Source: Pelomonas dachongensis
GTDB lineage: Bacteria > Pseudomonadota > Gammaproteobacteria > Burkholderiales > Burkholderiaceae_C
Reading direction: 5' to 3'
DNA: 64,000 bases
Assembly: GCF_043555865.1 (NCBI RefSeq)
Contig: NZ_JBIGHY010000001.1
Location: 496,001-560,000, forward strand
Shown piece by piece: positions 33,670-43,390 of the stretch (its first letter is position 1; every line of letters starts with the position of its first letter). The notes below the pieces were generated by a model. That model was not told where the DNA came from, made no database searches, and worked only from the letters and a program-made list of their open reading frames with translations. A program made the translations under genes and the position numbers.

Positions 33670-34539
33670 ATGAGCAGCGAACAGCACGCGCCCAGCGCCG
33701 GTGAGTACATCACCCACCATCTGCAGCATCTGCAGAAGAACTTCGCGTTCGAAAGCGTGAAGCAGAAGGACATCGTCGACTTCAGCCTCTACAACCTGGA
33801 CTCGCTGGTGTTCGCGACCGTGTTGGGCTTCCTCGGCGTGTTCCTGCTGTGGCTGGGCGTGCGCAAGGCCACCTCCGGCGTGCCGGGGCGCTTCCAGGCG
33901 GCCGTCGAGATCCTGTTCGAGATGGTCGACAACCAGTCCAAGAGCGTCATCAACAACGCCAAGAGTCGTGCCTTCGTCGGCCCGTTGGCGCTGACGGTGT
34001 TCGTCTGGATCTTCCTGATGAACTTCATGGACATGATCCCGGTCGACACGCTACCGCAGGCCTGGCATGTGGCTGGTCCGGCACTCGGCTTCAGTGACTA
34101 CTTGCGCGTCGTGCCGACCGCTGACCTGTCCACGACGTTGGGCATGTCCACCTTCGTGCTGCTGCTGTGCATCTACTACAGCATCAAGATCAAGGGCCTG
34201 GGCGGCTGGGGCCACGAACTGATCGCCGCGCCGTTCGGCAATCACTGGGCGCTGTGGCCGTTCAACTTCCTGATGCAGATGATCGAGTTCCTGGCCAAGA
34301 CCGTGTCCCACGGTATGCGGCTGTTCGGCAACATGTTTGCCGGTGAACTCGTCTTCATGCTGATCGCGCTGATGGGTGGCGCCTTCGCAATGACCGTGAC
34401 TGGTTGGGGCATGGCTTTTGGCCACGTCGTCGCCGGCACGATCTGGACGCTGTTTCACATCCTCGTGATCGTGCTGCAGGCGTTCATCTTCATGATGCTC
34501 ACGCTGATCTACATCGGTCAGGCGCACGACCATCACTGA
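33670..34539 (+). CDS. atpB: F1Fo ATP synthase subunit a
   Basis: The 289-residue Fo subunit forms the proton half-channels beside the c-ring. The essential arginine lies in the conserved HGMRLFGNMFAGELV segment, and the last helix has QAFIFMMLTLIYIGQAHDHH. Five to six membrane helices follow an N-terminal amphipathic part. It follows atpI by 12 nt. Confidence 0.96.
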   Translation: MSSEQHAPSAGEYITHHLQHLQKNFAFESVKQKDIVDFSLYNLDSLVFATVLGFLGVFLLWLGVRKATSGVPGRFQAAVEILFEMVDNQSKSVINNAKSRAFVGPLALTVFVWIFLMNFMDMIPVDTLPQAWHVAGPALGFSDYLRVVPTADLSTTLGMSTFVLLLCIYYSIKIKGLGGWGHELIAAPFGNHWALWPFNFLMQMIEFLAKTVSHGMRLFGNMFAGELVFMLIALMGGAFAMTVTGWGMAFGHVVAGTIWTLFHILVIVLQAFIFMMLTLIYIGQAHDHH

Positions 34540-34545
34540 CCCCGG

Positions 34546-34574
34546 TCTTTCCTTTTCCCCTTCCTTTTTTCCTC
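34546..34574 (+). promoter_or_regulatory. Pyrimidine tract in the atpE leader
   Basis: Twenty-nine consecutive pyrimidines lie between atpB and the GGAG ribosome site (34584-34587) of atpE. In E. coli the region before atpE is a known U-rich translational enhancer that raises c-subunit output; this tract may do the same, possibly through ribosomal protein S1. That role is inferred. Confidence 0.5.
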
Positions 34575-34593
34575 ACTGTCTCTGGAGATTCAA

Positions 34594-34863
34594 ATGAACG
34601 ACATCCTCGGTCTGGTTGCACTGGCTTGCGGCATCATCGTGGGCCTCGGCGCCATCGGCGCTTCCATCGGCATCGCGCTGATGGGCGGCAAGTTCCTGGA
34701 GTCCTCGGCTCGCCAGCCGGAACTGATGAACCAGCTGCAGACCAAGATGTTCATCTTGGCCGGCCTGATCGACGCGGCTTTCCTGATCGGCGTTGCCATC
34801 GCGCTGCTGTTCGCGTTCGCCAACCCGTTCGCCGCCACGTTCCTGGCCAACCTGCCGAAGTAA
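34594..34863 (+). CDS. atpE: F1Fo ATP synthase subunit c
   Basis: The 89-residue proteolipid has two helices joined by the polar loop ARQPELM. The ion-carrying carboxylate is Asp60 in AGLIDAAFLIGVAIAL. The residues around it fit a proton-driven ring, and the Na+-type Gln/Glu/Ser set is not apparent. GGAG is 6 nt before the ATG, preceded by a pyrimidine-rich leader that may enhance translation. Confidence 0.97.
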   Translation: MNDILGLVALACGIIVGLGAIGASIGIALMGGKFLESSARQPELMNQLQTKMFILAGLIDAAFLIGVAIALLFAFANPFAATFLANLPK

Positions 34864-34872
34864 TCACCGGCC

Positions 34873-34890
34873 CCTTTCAGGCTTGAAAGG
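34873..34890 (+). promoter_or_regulatory. Hairpin covering the atpF ribosome site
   Basis: CCTTTCA (34873-34879) pairs perfectly with TGAAAGG (34884-34890) around a GGCT loop. The 3' arm contains the first bases of the atpF Shine-Dalgarno sequence AAGGAGAT (34887-34894). Folding would lower atpF translation relative to atpE. Confidence 0.55.
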
Positions 34891-34899
34891 AGATAAGCC

Positions 34900-35370
34900 G
34901 TGAACATCAACGCAACACTGTGGATCCAGTGGATCCCGTTTGCGATCCTGGCATGGGTGACGGCCCAGTTCATCTGGCCCGTCATCGCCAAGGCGCTCGA
35001 CGAGCGCGCCGCCAAGATCGCCGACGGCCTGGCCGCGGCTGATCGCGCCAAGAGTGAACTCGCGTCGGCCAACAAGGCCGTCGAGAGCCAACTGGCGCAA
35101 ACGCGCACCGAATCGACCAAGCTGCTTGGCGACGCTGAAAAGCGCGCTGCAGCCATCGTCGAAGAGGCCAAGAAGCGCGCCGAGGACGAGGCAGCCAAGA
35201 TCATTGCCCAGGCCAAGGCCGATGCCGACCAGCAGGTCGTGCGTGCCCGCGAGGCCCTGCGCGAGCAGGTCGCCGTGCTGGCCGTGAAGGGCGCCGAAGC
35301 CATCCTGCACAAGGAAGTCAACGCCGGCGTCCACGCCGATCTGTTGGCGCGTCTGAAGCAGGAGCTCTGA
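34900..35370 (+). CDS. atpF: F1Fo ATP synthase subunit b
   Basis: The 156-residue stator subunit has one N-terminal membrane helix (ATLWIQWIPFAILAWVTAQFIW) and a long charged coiled coil rich in Ala, Lys and Glu. It starts with GTG, 5 nt after AAGGAGAT. The weak start codon and the hairpin over the ribosome site may limit its output to the two copies needed per complex. Confidence 0.95.
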   Translation: MNINATLWIQWIPFAILAWVTAQFIWPVIAKALDERAAKIADGLAAADRAKSELASANKAVESQLAQTRTESTKLLGDAEKRAAAIVEEAKKRAEDEAAKIIAQAKADADQQVVRAREALREQVAVLAVKGAEAILHKEVNAGVHADLLARLKQEL

Positions 35371-35372
35371 GC

Positions 35373-35918
35373 ATGGCCGAACTCGCCACCATCGCCCGCC
35401 CCTACGCGGAGGCGCTGTTCCAGGTTGCCCGCAACGCCGATCTGATCGCCTGGCGCGTTCAGCTCGACGCCCTGGCTGCCGTGGCGGGTGACGCCGCGCT
35501 GCGCCAGTTCGCCGAAGACCCCAAGGTCGCGCCCGACCAAGTCGTCGGCGTGGCTGCCGAGGTCGCCGAGAAGAAGCTGGGCCAGGCTCTGCTGCCCGGC
35601 GTGCGCAACTTCCTGCAGACGGTGGTCGAGAACCGCCGGCTCGACGCTGTGCCGGCCGCGGTCGCGCAGTTCCACACGCTGGCCAGCGGCGCCCTGGGCG
35701 TTGCTGAGGCGGTGGTCGAGAGCGCCTACCCGCTGGACGCGGCCCAGCTCGGCGAGCTGACCGAAGTGCTGCAAAAGCGCTTCGGTCGCAAGCTGACGCT
35801 GGACGTGCGCGTCGATCCGACGCTGATCGGCGGCGTGCGCGCCACCGTCGGCGACGAAGTGCTCGACACCTCCGTGCGTGCCCGTCTGGAACGCATGAAG
35901 ACCGCGTTGATTGCCTAA
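35373..35918 (+). CDS. atpH: F1Fo ATP synthase subunit delta
   Basis: The 181-residue subunit links F1 to the b-stalk. It has the helical N-domain (TIARPYAEALFQVARN) and the C-terminal VRVDPTLIGGVRATVGDEVLDTSVRARLERM signature. It starts 2 nt after the atpF stop. Confidence 0.95.
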   Translation: MAELATIARPYAEALFQVARNADLIAWRVQLDALAAVAGDAALRQFAEDPKVAPDQVVGVAAEVAEKKLGQALLPGVRNFLQTVVENRRLDAVPAAVAQFHTLASGALGVAEAVVESAYPLDAAQLGELTEVLQKRFGRKLTLDVRVDPTLIGGVRATVGDEVLDTSVRARLERMKTALIA

Positions 35919-35930
35919 ACACCCAACCAC

Positions 35931-35948
35931 CTGGCGCCTTGGCGCCAG
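35931..35948 (+). promoter_or_regulatory. Hairpin immediately upstream of the atpA ribosome site
   Basis: CTGGCGCC and GGCGCCAG form a perfect 8-bp stem with a TT loop. It ends 3 nt before GGGAGA (35952-35957), leaving that site free. It may stabilise the downstream mRNA or mark a processing point between atpH and atpA. Confidence 0.4.
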
Positions 35949-35962
35949 GGCGGGAGACCGAC

Positions 35963-37516
35963 ATGCAACTGAACCCTGCAGAAATTTCTGAACTGATCAA
36001 GAGCCGTATCGAGGGCCTGGCCCCGAGCGCGGACATCCGCAACCAGGGCACGGTCGTGTCGGTCTCGGACGGTATCGTCCGTGTCCACGGCCTGTCGGAC
36101 GTGATGCAGGGCGAAATGCTCGAATTCCCGGCCACCGCCGACGGCACCCAGACCTTCGGTCTGGCCCTGAACCTCGAGCGCGACTCCGTCGGCGCCGTGA
36201 TTCTGGGTGCCTACGAGCACATCTCGGAAGGCGACACGGTCAAGTGCACGGGCCGCATCCTGGAAGTGCCGGTCGGCCCCGAACTGATCGGTCGCGTCGT
36301 CAACGCGCTGGGCGAGCCCATCGACGGCAAGGGCCCGATCAACGCCAAGATGACCGACGTCATCGAGAAGGTCGCCCCGGGCGTGATCGCCCGCAAGTCG
36401 GTCGACCAGCCGGTGCAGACCGGCCTGAAGTCCATCGACTCGATGGTGCCGGTCGGCCGCGGCCAGCGCGAACTGATCATTGGTGACCGTCAGACGGGCA
36501 AGACCGCCGTCGCCATCGACGCGATCATCAACCAGAAGGGTCAGAACATGACCTGCGTCTACGTCGCCATCGGCCAGAAGGCGTCGTCGATCAAGAACGT
36601 GGTGCGCTCGCTGGAGCAGGCCGGCGCGATGGAATACACCATCGTCGTGGCCGCGTCGGCTTCTGAATCCGCCGCGATGCAGTACGTGTCGGCCTACTCG
36701 GGCTGCACGATGGGCGAGTACTTCCGCGACCGCGGTCAAGACGCCCTGATCATTTACGACGACCTGTCCAAGCAGGCCGTGGCTTACCGCCAGGTCTCGC
36801 TGCTGCTGCGCCGCCCGCCGGGCCGCGAAGCCTACCCCGGCGACGTGTTCTACCTCCACAGCCGCCTGCTGGAGCGCGCCGCTCGCGTGAACGCCGACTA
36901 CGTCGAAGCCTTCACCAAGGGTGAAGTCAAGGGCAAGACCGGCTCGCTGACGGCGCTGCCGATCATCGAAACGCAAGCTGGCGACGTGTCCGCTTTCGTG
37001 CCGACGAACGTGATCTCGATCACCGACGGCCAGATCTTCCTGGAAACCAGCCTGTTCAACGCCGGCATCCGCCCCGCCATCAACGCCGGTATCTCGGTGT
37101 CGCGCGTCGGTGGTGCAGCGCAAACCAAGCTGATCAAGTCGCTGTCCGGCGGTATCCGTACCGACCTGGCCCAGTACCGTGAGCTGGCGGCGTTCGCGCA
37201 GTTCGCTTCCGACCTGGACGAAGCCACTCGCAAGCAGCTGGACCGCGGTGCCCGCGTGACGGAACTGCTGAAGCAGGCCCAGTACTCGCCCCTGTCCATC
37301 TCGCTGATGGCCGCGTCGCTGTACGCCGCCAACAAGGGCTTCATGGACAGCATCGAAGTGAAGAAGGTCCTGGCCTTCGAACACGGCCTGCATCAGTTCC
37401 TGAAGACCAGCCACGCTGCGCTGCTCCAGAACCTGGAGACCAAGCAGGCGATGGACAAGGACGCGGAAGCTGAACTGAACGCCGCCATCACGGCCTTCAA
37501 GAAGTCCTTCGCCTGA
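35963..37516 (+). CDS. atpA: F1Fo ATP synthase subunit alpha
   Basis: The 517-residue F1 subunit has the Walker A motif GDRQTGKTA, the VVAASASESAAMQYVSAYSGC region and the ALIIYDDLSKQAVAYRQVSLLLRRPPGREAYPGDVFYLHSRLLERAA signature (only landmarks given). It binds nucleotide in the non-catalytic sites. ATG 35963 is preceded by GGGAGA at a normal distance; the in-frame 35939 start is rejected because it would lie in the hairpin. Confidence 0.97.
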   Translation: MQLNPAEISELIKSRIEGLAPSADIRNQGTVVSVSDGIVRVHGLSDVMQGEMLEFPATADGTQTFGLALNLERDSVGAVILGAYEHISEGDTVKCTGRILEVPVGPELIGRVVNALGEPIDGKGPINAKMTDVIEKVAPGVIARKSVDQPVQTGLKSIDSMVPVGRGQRELIIGDRQTGKTAVAIDAIINQKGQNMTCVYVAIGQKASSIKNVVRSLEQAGAMEYTIVVAASASESAAMQYVSAYSGCTMGEYFRDRGQDALIIYDDLSKQAVAYRQVSLLLRRPPGREAYPGDVFYLHSRLLERAARVNADYVEAFTKGEVKGKTGSLTALPIIETQAGDVSAFVPTNVISITDGQIFLETSLFNAGIRPAINAGISVSRVGGAAQTKLIKSLSGGIRTDLAQYRELAAFAQFASDLDEATRKQLDRGARVTELLKQAQYSPLSISLMAASLYAANKGFMDSIEVKKVLAFEHGLHQFLKTSHAALLQNLETKQAMDKDAEAELNAAITAFKKSFA

Positions 37517-37575
37517 AGCCACGGAACAGCGGGGCCGAGCCTCCACACTCAACCCCGCACTGACTAGGAGTTCGC

Positions 37576-38451
37576 ATGGCTTCAAGCAAAGAAATCCGCG
37601 GCAAGATCAAGTCGGTCGAGAACACCAAGAAGATCACCAAGGCGATGGAGATGGTCGCCGCATCCAAGATGCGCAAGGCGCAGGACCGGATGCGTGCGGC
37701 TCGCCCCTACGCCGAGAAGGTCGGCCAGATCGCGGCCGCGCTGGGTGAGGCCAATCCGGAGTACCGCCATCCCTTCCTCGTGCAAAACGAGGGCGCGAAG
37801 GCGGCCGGCATGGTGGTCGTCACGACCGACAAGGGTCTGTGCGGTGGTCTGAACACCAACCTGCTGCGCGCCGCCACGGCCAAGCTGAAGGATCTGGAAG
37901 GCCAGGGACAGAAGACCGACGTCGTCGCCATCGGCGGCAAGGGCTTCAGCTTCATGAACCGTATCGGCGCCAAGGTCGTGGCTCACGTCACGCAGTTGGG
38001 CGACGCGCCGCGTATCGAGTCGCTGATCGGCCCCGTCAAGGTGCTGCTGGACGCGTATGCCGAAGGCAAGTTGTCGGCGGTCTATCTGGCCTACACCCGC
38101 TTCATCAACACGATGAAGCAGGAAGTCGTCGTGCAGCAGCTGCTGCCGCTGAAGGCCGAAGACCTGTCGGCGGGTAACAAGGCCGAGCACGCGTGGGACT
38201 ACATCTATGAGCCCGACGCCGCCTCCGTCATCGACGAACTGCTGCTGCGCTACACGGAGGCGCTGGTCTACCAGGCCGTCGCGGAGAACATGGCCAGCGA
38301 GCAGTCCGCCCGCATGGTGGCCATGAAGGCCGCCACCGACAACGCCGGCACGCTGATCGGCGAGCTGAAGCTGGTCTACAACAAGACCCGCCAGGCCGCG
38401 ATCACGAAGGAACTCTCGGAAATCGTCAGCGGCGCCGCCGCTGTGGGTTGA
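37576..38451 (+). CDS. atpG: F1Fo ATP synthase subunit gamma
   Basis: The 291-residue central rotor subunit has the N-terminal helix MASSKEIRGKIKSVENTKKI, DKGLCGGLNTNLLR, and the C-terminal AMKAATDNAGTLIGELKLVYNKTRQAAITKELSEIV helix in outline. AGGAG stands 6 nt before the ATG. A GCGGGG/CCCCGC inverted repeat (37529-37558) lies in the spacer after atpA. Confidence 0.96.
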   Translation: MASSKEIRGKIKSVENTKKITKAMEMVAASKMRKAQDRMRAARPYAEKVGQIAAALGEANPEYRHPFLVQNEGAKAAGMVVVTTDKGLCGGLNTNLLRAATAKLKDLEGQGQKTDVVAIGGKGFSFMNRIGAKVVAHVTQLGDAPRIESLIGPVKVLLDAYAEGKLSAVYLAYTRFINTMKQEVVVQQLLPLKAEDLSAGNKAEHAWDYIYEPDAASVIDELLLRYTEALVYQAVAENMASEQSARMVAMKAATDNAGTLIGELKLVYNKTRQAAITKELSEIVSGAAAVG

Positions 38452-38494
38452 TCGGGTTCAGGCACGCAAAGATTTGAATTGAAGGAACGCACAA

Positions 38495-39907
<1,413 letters not shown>

Positions 39908-40039
39908 GACTTCGCATTCGGGCGCCATGCGGCGTTGCCGTGCTCGCTGGACGCCAATCCAGCTCCGCGCGGCGCCTGCCCTGACGCCCGACTGCTCGGC
40001 TACTGAACCTTCTTCAACATTCGCTAAGGAAGATTGAAC
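39908..40039. other. Long atpD-atpC spacer
   Basis: The 132-nt gap is much longer than the others inside this operon. It contains imperfect inverted GGCGCC-type repeats (GGGCGCC near 39919 and GGCGCC near 39972) and, close to its end, AAGGAAGATTGAAC before the atpC ATG. No ORF or promoter is convincing. Confidence 0.35.
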
Positions 40040-40453
40040 ATGGCAACCCTCCACGTCGACGTGGTCTCCGCCGAAGAGCAGATCTTCTCGGGCGAGGCCA
40101 AGTTCGTCGCCCTGCCGGGCGAGTCTGGCGAGCTCGGCATCCTGCCGCAGCACACGCCGCTGATCACCCGCATCAAGCCGGGCGCTGTGCGCATCGAGCG
40201 TGCCGATGGCAGCGAAGAGTTTGTCTTCGTCGCCGGTGGCATCCTCGAAGTGCAGCCGCACCGCGTGACCGTGCTGGCCGACACCGCCATCCGCGGCAAG
40301 GACCTGGACGAAGCCAAGGCCAGCGAGGCCAAGGCCCAGGCCGAGGAAGCGATGAAAAACGCCAAGAGCGACATCGACTTTGCCAAGGCCCAGAGCGAGT
40401 TCGCCGCCATGGCTGCCCAGATCGCGGCGCTGCGCAAGTTCCGCAAGAAGTAA
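40040..40453 (+). CDS. atpC: F1Fo ATP synthase subunit epsilon
   Basis: The 137-residue subunit has the N-terminal beta sandwich (LHVDVVSAEEQIFSGEAKFV, GELGILPQHTPLIT) and a C-terminal two-helix arm (KASEAKAQAEEAM to FAAMAAQIAALRKFRKK) that can inhibit ATP hydrolysis. ATG 40040 follows GGAAG; an in-frame TTG at 40034 is less likely. Confidence 0.95.
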   Translation: MATLHVDVVSAEEQIFSGEAKFVALPGESGELGILPQHTPLITRIKPGAVRIERADGSEEFVFVAGGILEVQPHRVTVLADTAIRGKDLDEAKASEAKAQAEEAMKNAKSDIDFAKAQSEFAAMAAQIAALRKFRKK

Positions 40454-40480
40454 GTCGCGAAGCCAGTTCGCGGTGACTCT

Positions 40481-40519
40481 GAAAGGCGATGGGAGTGATC
40501 CCATCGCCTTTCGCTTTTT
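40481..40519 (+). terminator. Rho-independent terminator of the atp operon
   Basis: GAAAGGCGATGGG and CCCATCGCCTTTC form a perfect 13-bp stem with an AGTGAT loop, followed by GCTTTTT. It lies 28 nt after atpC. Confidence 0.9.
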
Positions 40520-40612
40520 CCGGTAATCGTTCCGCTGTTCCTGCATGGGCCTGGGTCAGACGCCCCATGGCGCATCGCTACACTCGCGCCGCTTTTGTTC
40601 TAGGGAGGATCC

Positions 40613-41299
40613 ATGAAAACATTGAATATCACGAACAGCCGACTGGGCGTTGTTGCGCTGATCGCCGTCCTGAGCGCTTGCGCGACGACCGAGCAGTCTC
40701 GAACCCTCGAGGTCCCCAAGGTTGCCGCAGCGACCGCGCCGGCCTATCAGGGGGCGCGGGCGCCCATCGCCGTCGGCAAGTTCGACAACCGCAGCAACTA
40801 TCAGCGCGGCATCTTCTCGGATGGCATCGACCGTCTCGGCGCCCAGAGTAAGACCATCCTCGTCTCGCATCTGCAGCAGACCAACCGGTTCAGCGTGCTG
40901 GACCGCGAGAATCTCGCCGAGTCCAAGCAGGAAGCCCAGTTCAAGGGGAGCGCTCAGGCCATCAAGGGTGCGGACTACCTGGTGACGGGCGCGGTCAGCG
41001 AGTTCGGTCGCAAGGAAGTGGGCGACAAGCAGCTATTCGGCGTGCTGGGCCGGGGCAAGACGCAGGTCGCTTACGCCAAGGTCACGCTGAACATCGTCAA
41101 CTCGGCCACGTCCGAGGTCGTCTATTCGGTGCAAGGCGCCGGCGAGTACAGCCTGTCCGAGCGCGAAGTGCTCGGCTTCGGCAGCACTGCCAGCTACGAC
41201 GCCACGCTCAATGGCAAGGTGCTGGATCTGGCCATCCGTGAAGCCGTCAACGCACTTACGGCCGGTGTGGACAGCGGCGCATGGAAGCCCGTGCGGTGA
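40613..41299 (+). CDS. CsgG/HfaB family lipoprotein
   Basis: The 228-residue protein has a lipoprotein signal with lipobox LSAC (Cys23) and the CsgG-like body: IAVGKFDNRSNYQRGIFSDGIDRLGAQ, FSVLDRENLAE, KGADYLVTGAVSEFG and a C-terminal ALTAGVDSG helix. CsgG forms outer-membrane secretion pores for curli, but no curli genes are here. The neighbours are DUF4810 and DUF799 lipoproteins, a set conserved in Neisseria and other betaproteobacteria. GGGAGG precedes the ATG, and TACACT at 40579-40584 is a possible -10. Confidence 0.88.
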   Translation: MKTLNITNSRLGVVALIAVLSACATTEQSRTLEVPKVAAATAPAYQGARAPIAVGKFDNRSNYQRGIFSDGIDRLGAQSKTILVSHLQQTNRFSVLDRENLAESKQEAQFKGSAQAIKGADYLVTGAVSEFGRKEVGDKQLFGVLGRGKTQVAYAKVTLNIVNSATSEVVYSVQGAGEYSLSEREVLGFGSTASYDATLNGKVLDLAIREAVNALTAGVDSGAWKPVR

Positions 41300-41307
41300 G
41301 GTCGCCG

Positions 41308-41691
41308 ATGAAGCATTTGATCCTCATTGCCTCGCTGGTGCTGGTTGGATGTGCGCAGCCAGTCAAGCCGATCTATCAGTGGGAAGGCTATCAGCCCGCG
41401 CTGTACCAGCACATGAAGTCTGATGGTGCAGAGCCAGGCGCGCAGATTCTGGCGCTGGAAGCGCAATTGCAGAAGAACGAGGCCACAGGTGCGGTCACGC
41501 CGCCCGGCATGCGCGCGCATCTGGCGATGCTCTACAGCAAGACGGGCGACGATGTGGCGGCCCGCCGTCTGCTGGAGGCAGAGCGAGCCAAGTTCCCGGA
41601 ATCCACGACGTACGTGGACTTCCTGCTGAAGGCCAAGAGCAGCCAGGGCGCCATGCCGCCCGAGGTGGCCGCAAGCCAATCAAAGATTTGA
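41308..41691 (+). CDS. DUF4810 family lipoprotein
   Basis: The 127-residue protein starts with a lipoprotein signal (MKHLILIASLVLVGCAQ; Cys15). The mature part contains IYQWEGYQPALYQHMKS and a TPR-like helical stretch (PPGMRAHLAMLYSKTGDDVAARRLLEAEK-type). This matches the DUF4810 family, always found with CsgG-like and DUF799 lipoproteins. ATG 41308 is chosen because it opens the signal peptide; the longer frame from 41281 overlaps the CsgG gene. Confidence 0.82.
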   Translation: MKHLILIASLVLVGCAQPVKPIYQWEGYQPALYQHMKSDGAEPGAQILALEAQLQKNEATGAVTPPGMRAHLAMLYSKTGDDVAARRLLEAERAKFPESTTYVDFLLKAKSSQGAMPPEVAASQSKI

Positions 41692-41705
41692 GGGAGATCA
41701 CTGTC

Positions 41706-42428
41706 ATGAGCCAGACATTTCAGTCGTGGCGCCGTAGGGCGTATGCCCTCGCCGGCGCCTTCACGCTGCTCGTTCTGCAGGGATGCGCGACACCGCCCAA
41801 GCCGTATGACTACACGGCCTACAAGGCTGCCAAGCCCGCATCCATCCTGGTGTTGCCACCCCTGAACGCGACGCCGGAAGTGCAGGCCAGGCCCAGTGTG
41901 TTGGCGCAAGTCACCATGCCCCTCGCCGAGTCCGGCTACTACGTGCTGCCGGTGTCGCTGGTCGATGAAACGCTGAAGCAGAACGGCGTTCACACCGCAG
42001 ACGAGGCGCATGCCATCGACGCTGCCAAACTGCGCGACATCTTCGGCGCCGACGCCGGCCTCTACCTGAAAGTGACGCGCTACGGCTCGGTCTACCGCGT
42101 CATCAACAGCGAGACGGCAGTCACGTTGGAGGCGAAGATGGTGGACCTGCGCACTAGCCAGGTGCTGTGGGAAGGTGCGGCCAGCGCGTCCAGCGCGGAG
42201 CAAGGCAACAACAGCCAGGGCGGCCTGGTGGGGCTGCTGGTGAAGGCTTTGGTAGAGCAGATCGTGGCGTCGGCCACCGACCGCAGCCACCCCATTGCCG
42301 GTCTCGCCAGCCAGCGGCTGTTGGGGGCAGGCAGCCCTAACGGCCTGCTGTTTGGCCCGCGGTCGCCGCACTATGGCAAGGTCGACGAAGCAGGAAAGCC
42401 GCCGACTACCGCGAAGTTGGGCGGCTGA
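41706..42428 (+). CDS. DUF799 (GNA1162-like) lipoprotein
   Basis: The 240-residue protein has a lipobox LQGC (after LAGAFTLLVLQGC), then DYTAYKAAKPASILVLPPLN and PLAESGYYVLPVSLVDETLKQNG, hallmarks of DUF799, whose best-studied member is meningococcal antigen GNA1162. It is the third lipoprotein of this operon, 14 nt after DUF4810. The fold resembles TolB N-domain-like periplasmic proteins, and a role in an outer-membrane transport complex has been proposed for the set. Confidence 0.85.
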   Translation: MSQTFQSWRRRAYALAGAFTLLVLQGCATPPKPYDYTAYKAAKPASILVLPPLNATPEVQARPSVLAQVTMPLAESGYYVLPVSLVDETLKQNGVHTADEAHAIDAAKLRDIFGADAGLYLKVTRYGSVYRVINSETAVTLEAKMVDLRTSQVLWEGAASASSAEQGNNSQGGLVGLLVKALVEQIVASATDRSHPIAGLASQRLLGAGSPNGLLFGPRSPHYGKVDEAGKPPTTAKLGG

Positions 42429-42448
42429 TAATCCGCCAAGCTGCAAGC

Positions 42449-42477
42449 AGCCGCCTGAGTGGGCGGCTTTTTCTTTT
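42449..42477 (+). terminator. Rho-independent terminator of the lipoprotein operon
   Basis: AGCCGCC (42449-42455) pairs with GGCGGCT (42462-42468) around TGAGTG, followed by TTTTCTTTT. It lies 20 nt after the DUF799 stop. Confidence 0.88.
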
Positions 42478-42495
42478 GTCTGTCCAGCATGTGCC

Positions 42496-43338
42496 ATGAA
42501 CCAGTCTGATCCCCGCGATGCCGTTCTGCTGACCGCCCCCGACGGCGCCTCCGCCACCATCGCGCTTCACGGCGGCCACGTGTTGTCCTGGAAGCCCGCC
42601 GGCGCCGCCGAGCAGCTCTACCTGTCCGCCCGCAGCGAGTACGCGCCCGGCAAGGCCATCCGGGGTGGCGTGCCGGTGTGCTTTCCGCAGTTCGCCGAGC
42701 GCGGGCCGCTGCCCAAGCACGGCTTTGCCCGCACGCTGCCGTGGAAATTGGTGCAGCAGGAGCAGGGCAAGGACGATGCGCTCGCCGTGCTGCGCCTGCG
42801 CGACAGCGACGCCACGCGCGCCATCTGGCCGCATGCCTTCGAGCTGGAGCTGAGCGTGCGCGTGGGCGGGCGCAGCATCGACATCGAACTGGCCTGCGAC
42901 AACACCGGCGACGCGCCGCTGCAATTCACTGCCGCGCTGCACACTTATCTGCGCGTGGCGGATCTGGACGCGGTCAGCGTCGAGGGCCTGGCCGGGCTGC
43001 GCTATTTCGACAGCATCAAGCAGGCCGAGGCGCTGCAACGCATGGACCTGCTGCTGACGGGCGAGAAGGGCGTGCGGGACCTGGACCGCATCTACTTCGG
43101 CGTGAAGGAGCGGCCGCTGCTTGTGGCCGAGGACCGCCGCCAGGTCATCGTGCGCCAACAGGGCTTCGAGGACGCCGTCATCTGGAACCCCGGCCCCGAG
43201 CGCTGCGCCAAGCTGGCCGACATGCCGCCCGAGGGCTGGTCGGAGATGCTGTGCGTGGAGGCGGCCTGCGTCGGCCGCCCGGTCGAACTGCCCGCGGGCG
43301 AGAGTTGGGTGGGACGGCAGAGCCTGTCGCTGGCCTGA
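42496..43338 (+). CDS. D-hexose-6-phosphate mutarotase (YeaD-like)
   Basis: The 280-residue enzyme is an aldose-1-epimerase-type beta sandwich that interconverts anomers of glucose-6-phosphate. Landmarks are HGGHVLSWKPAG, GKAIRGGVPVCFPQFAERG, KHGFARTLPW with the catalytic His, and FEDAVIWNPGPERCAKLADM. ATG 42496 is chosen because the longer frame crosses the terminator before it. It is a single gene facing the TPM/lemA operon tail-to-tail. Confidence 0.88.
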   Translation: MNQSDPRDAVLLTAPDGASATIALHGGHVLSWKPAGAAEQLYLSARSEYAPGKAIRGGVPVCFPQFAERGPLPKHGFARTLPWKLVQQEQGKDDALAVLRLRDSDATRAIWPHAFELELSVRVGGRSIDIELACDNTGDAPLQFTAALHTYLRVADLDAVSVEGLAGLRYFDSIKQAEALQRMDLLLTGEKGVRDLDRIYFGVKERPLLVAEDRRQVIVRQQGFEDAVIWNPGPERCAKLADMPPEGWSEMLCVEAACVGRPVELPAGESWVGRQSLSLA

Positions 43339-43390
43339 ACGGCCTGCCGGGCGTTAGGGGCGCGCTGTCCTGGTCAGGCGTGAACCCGCG

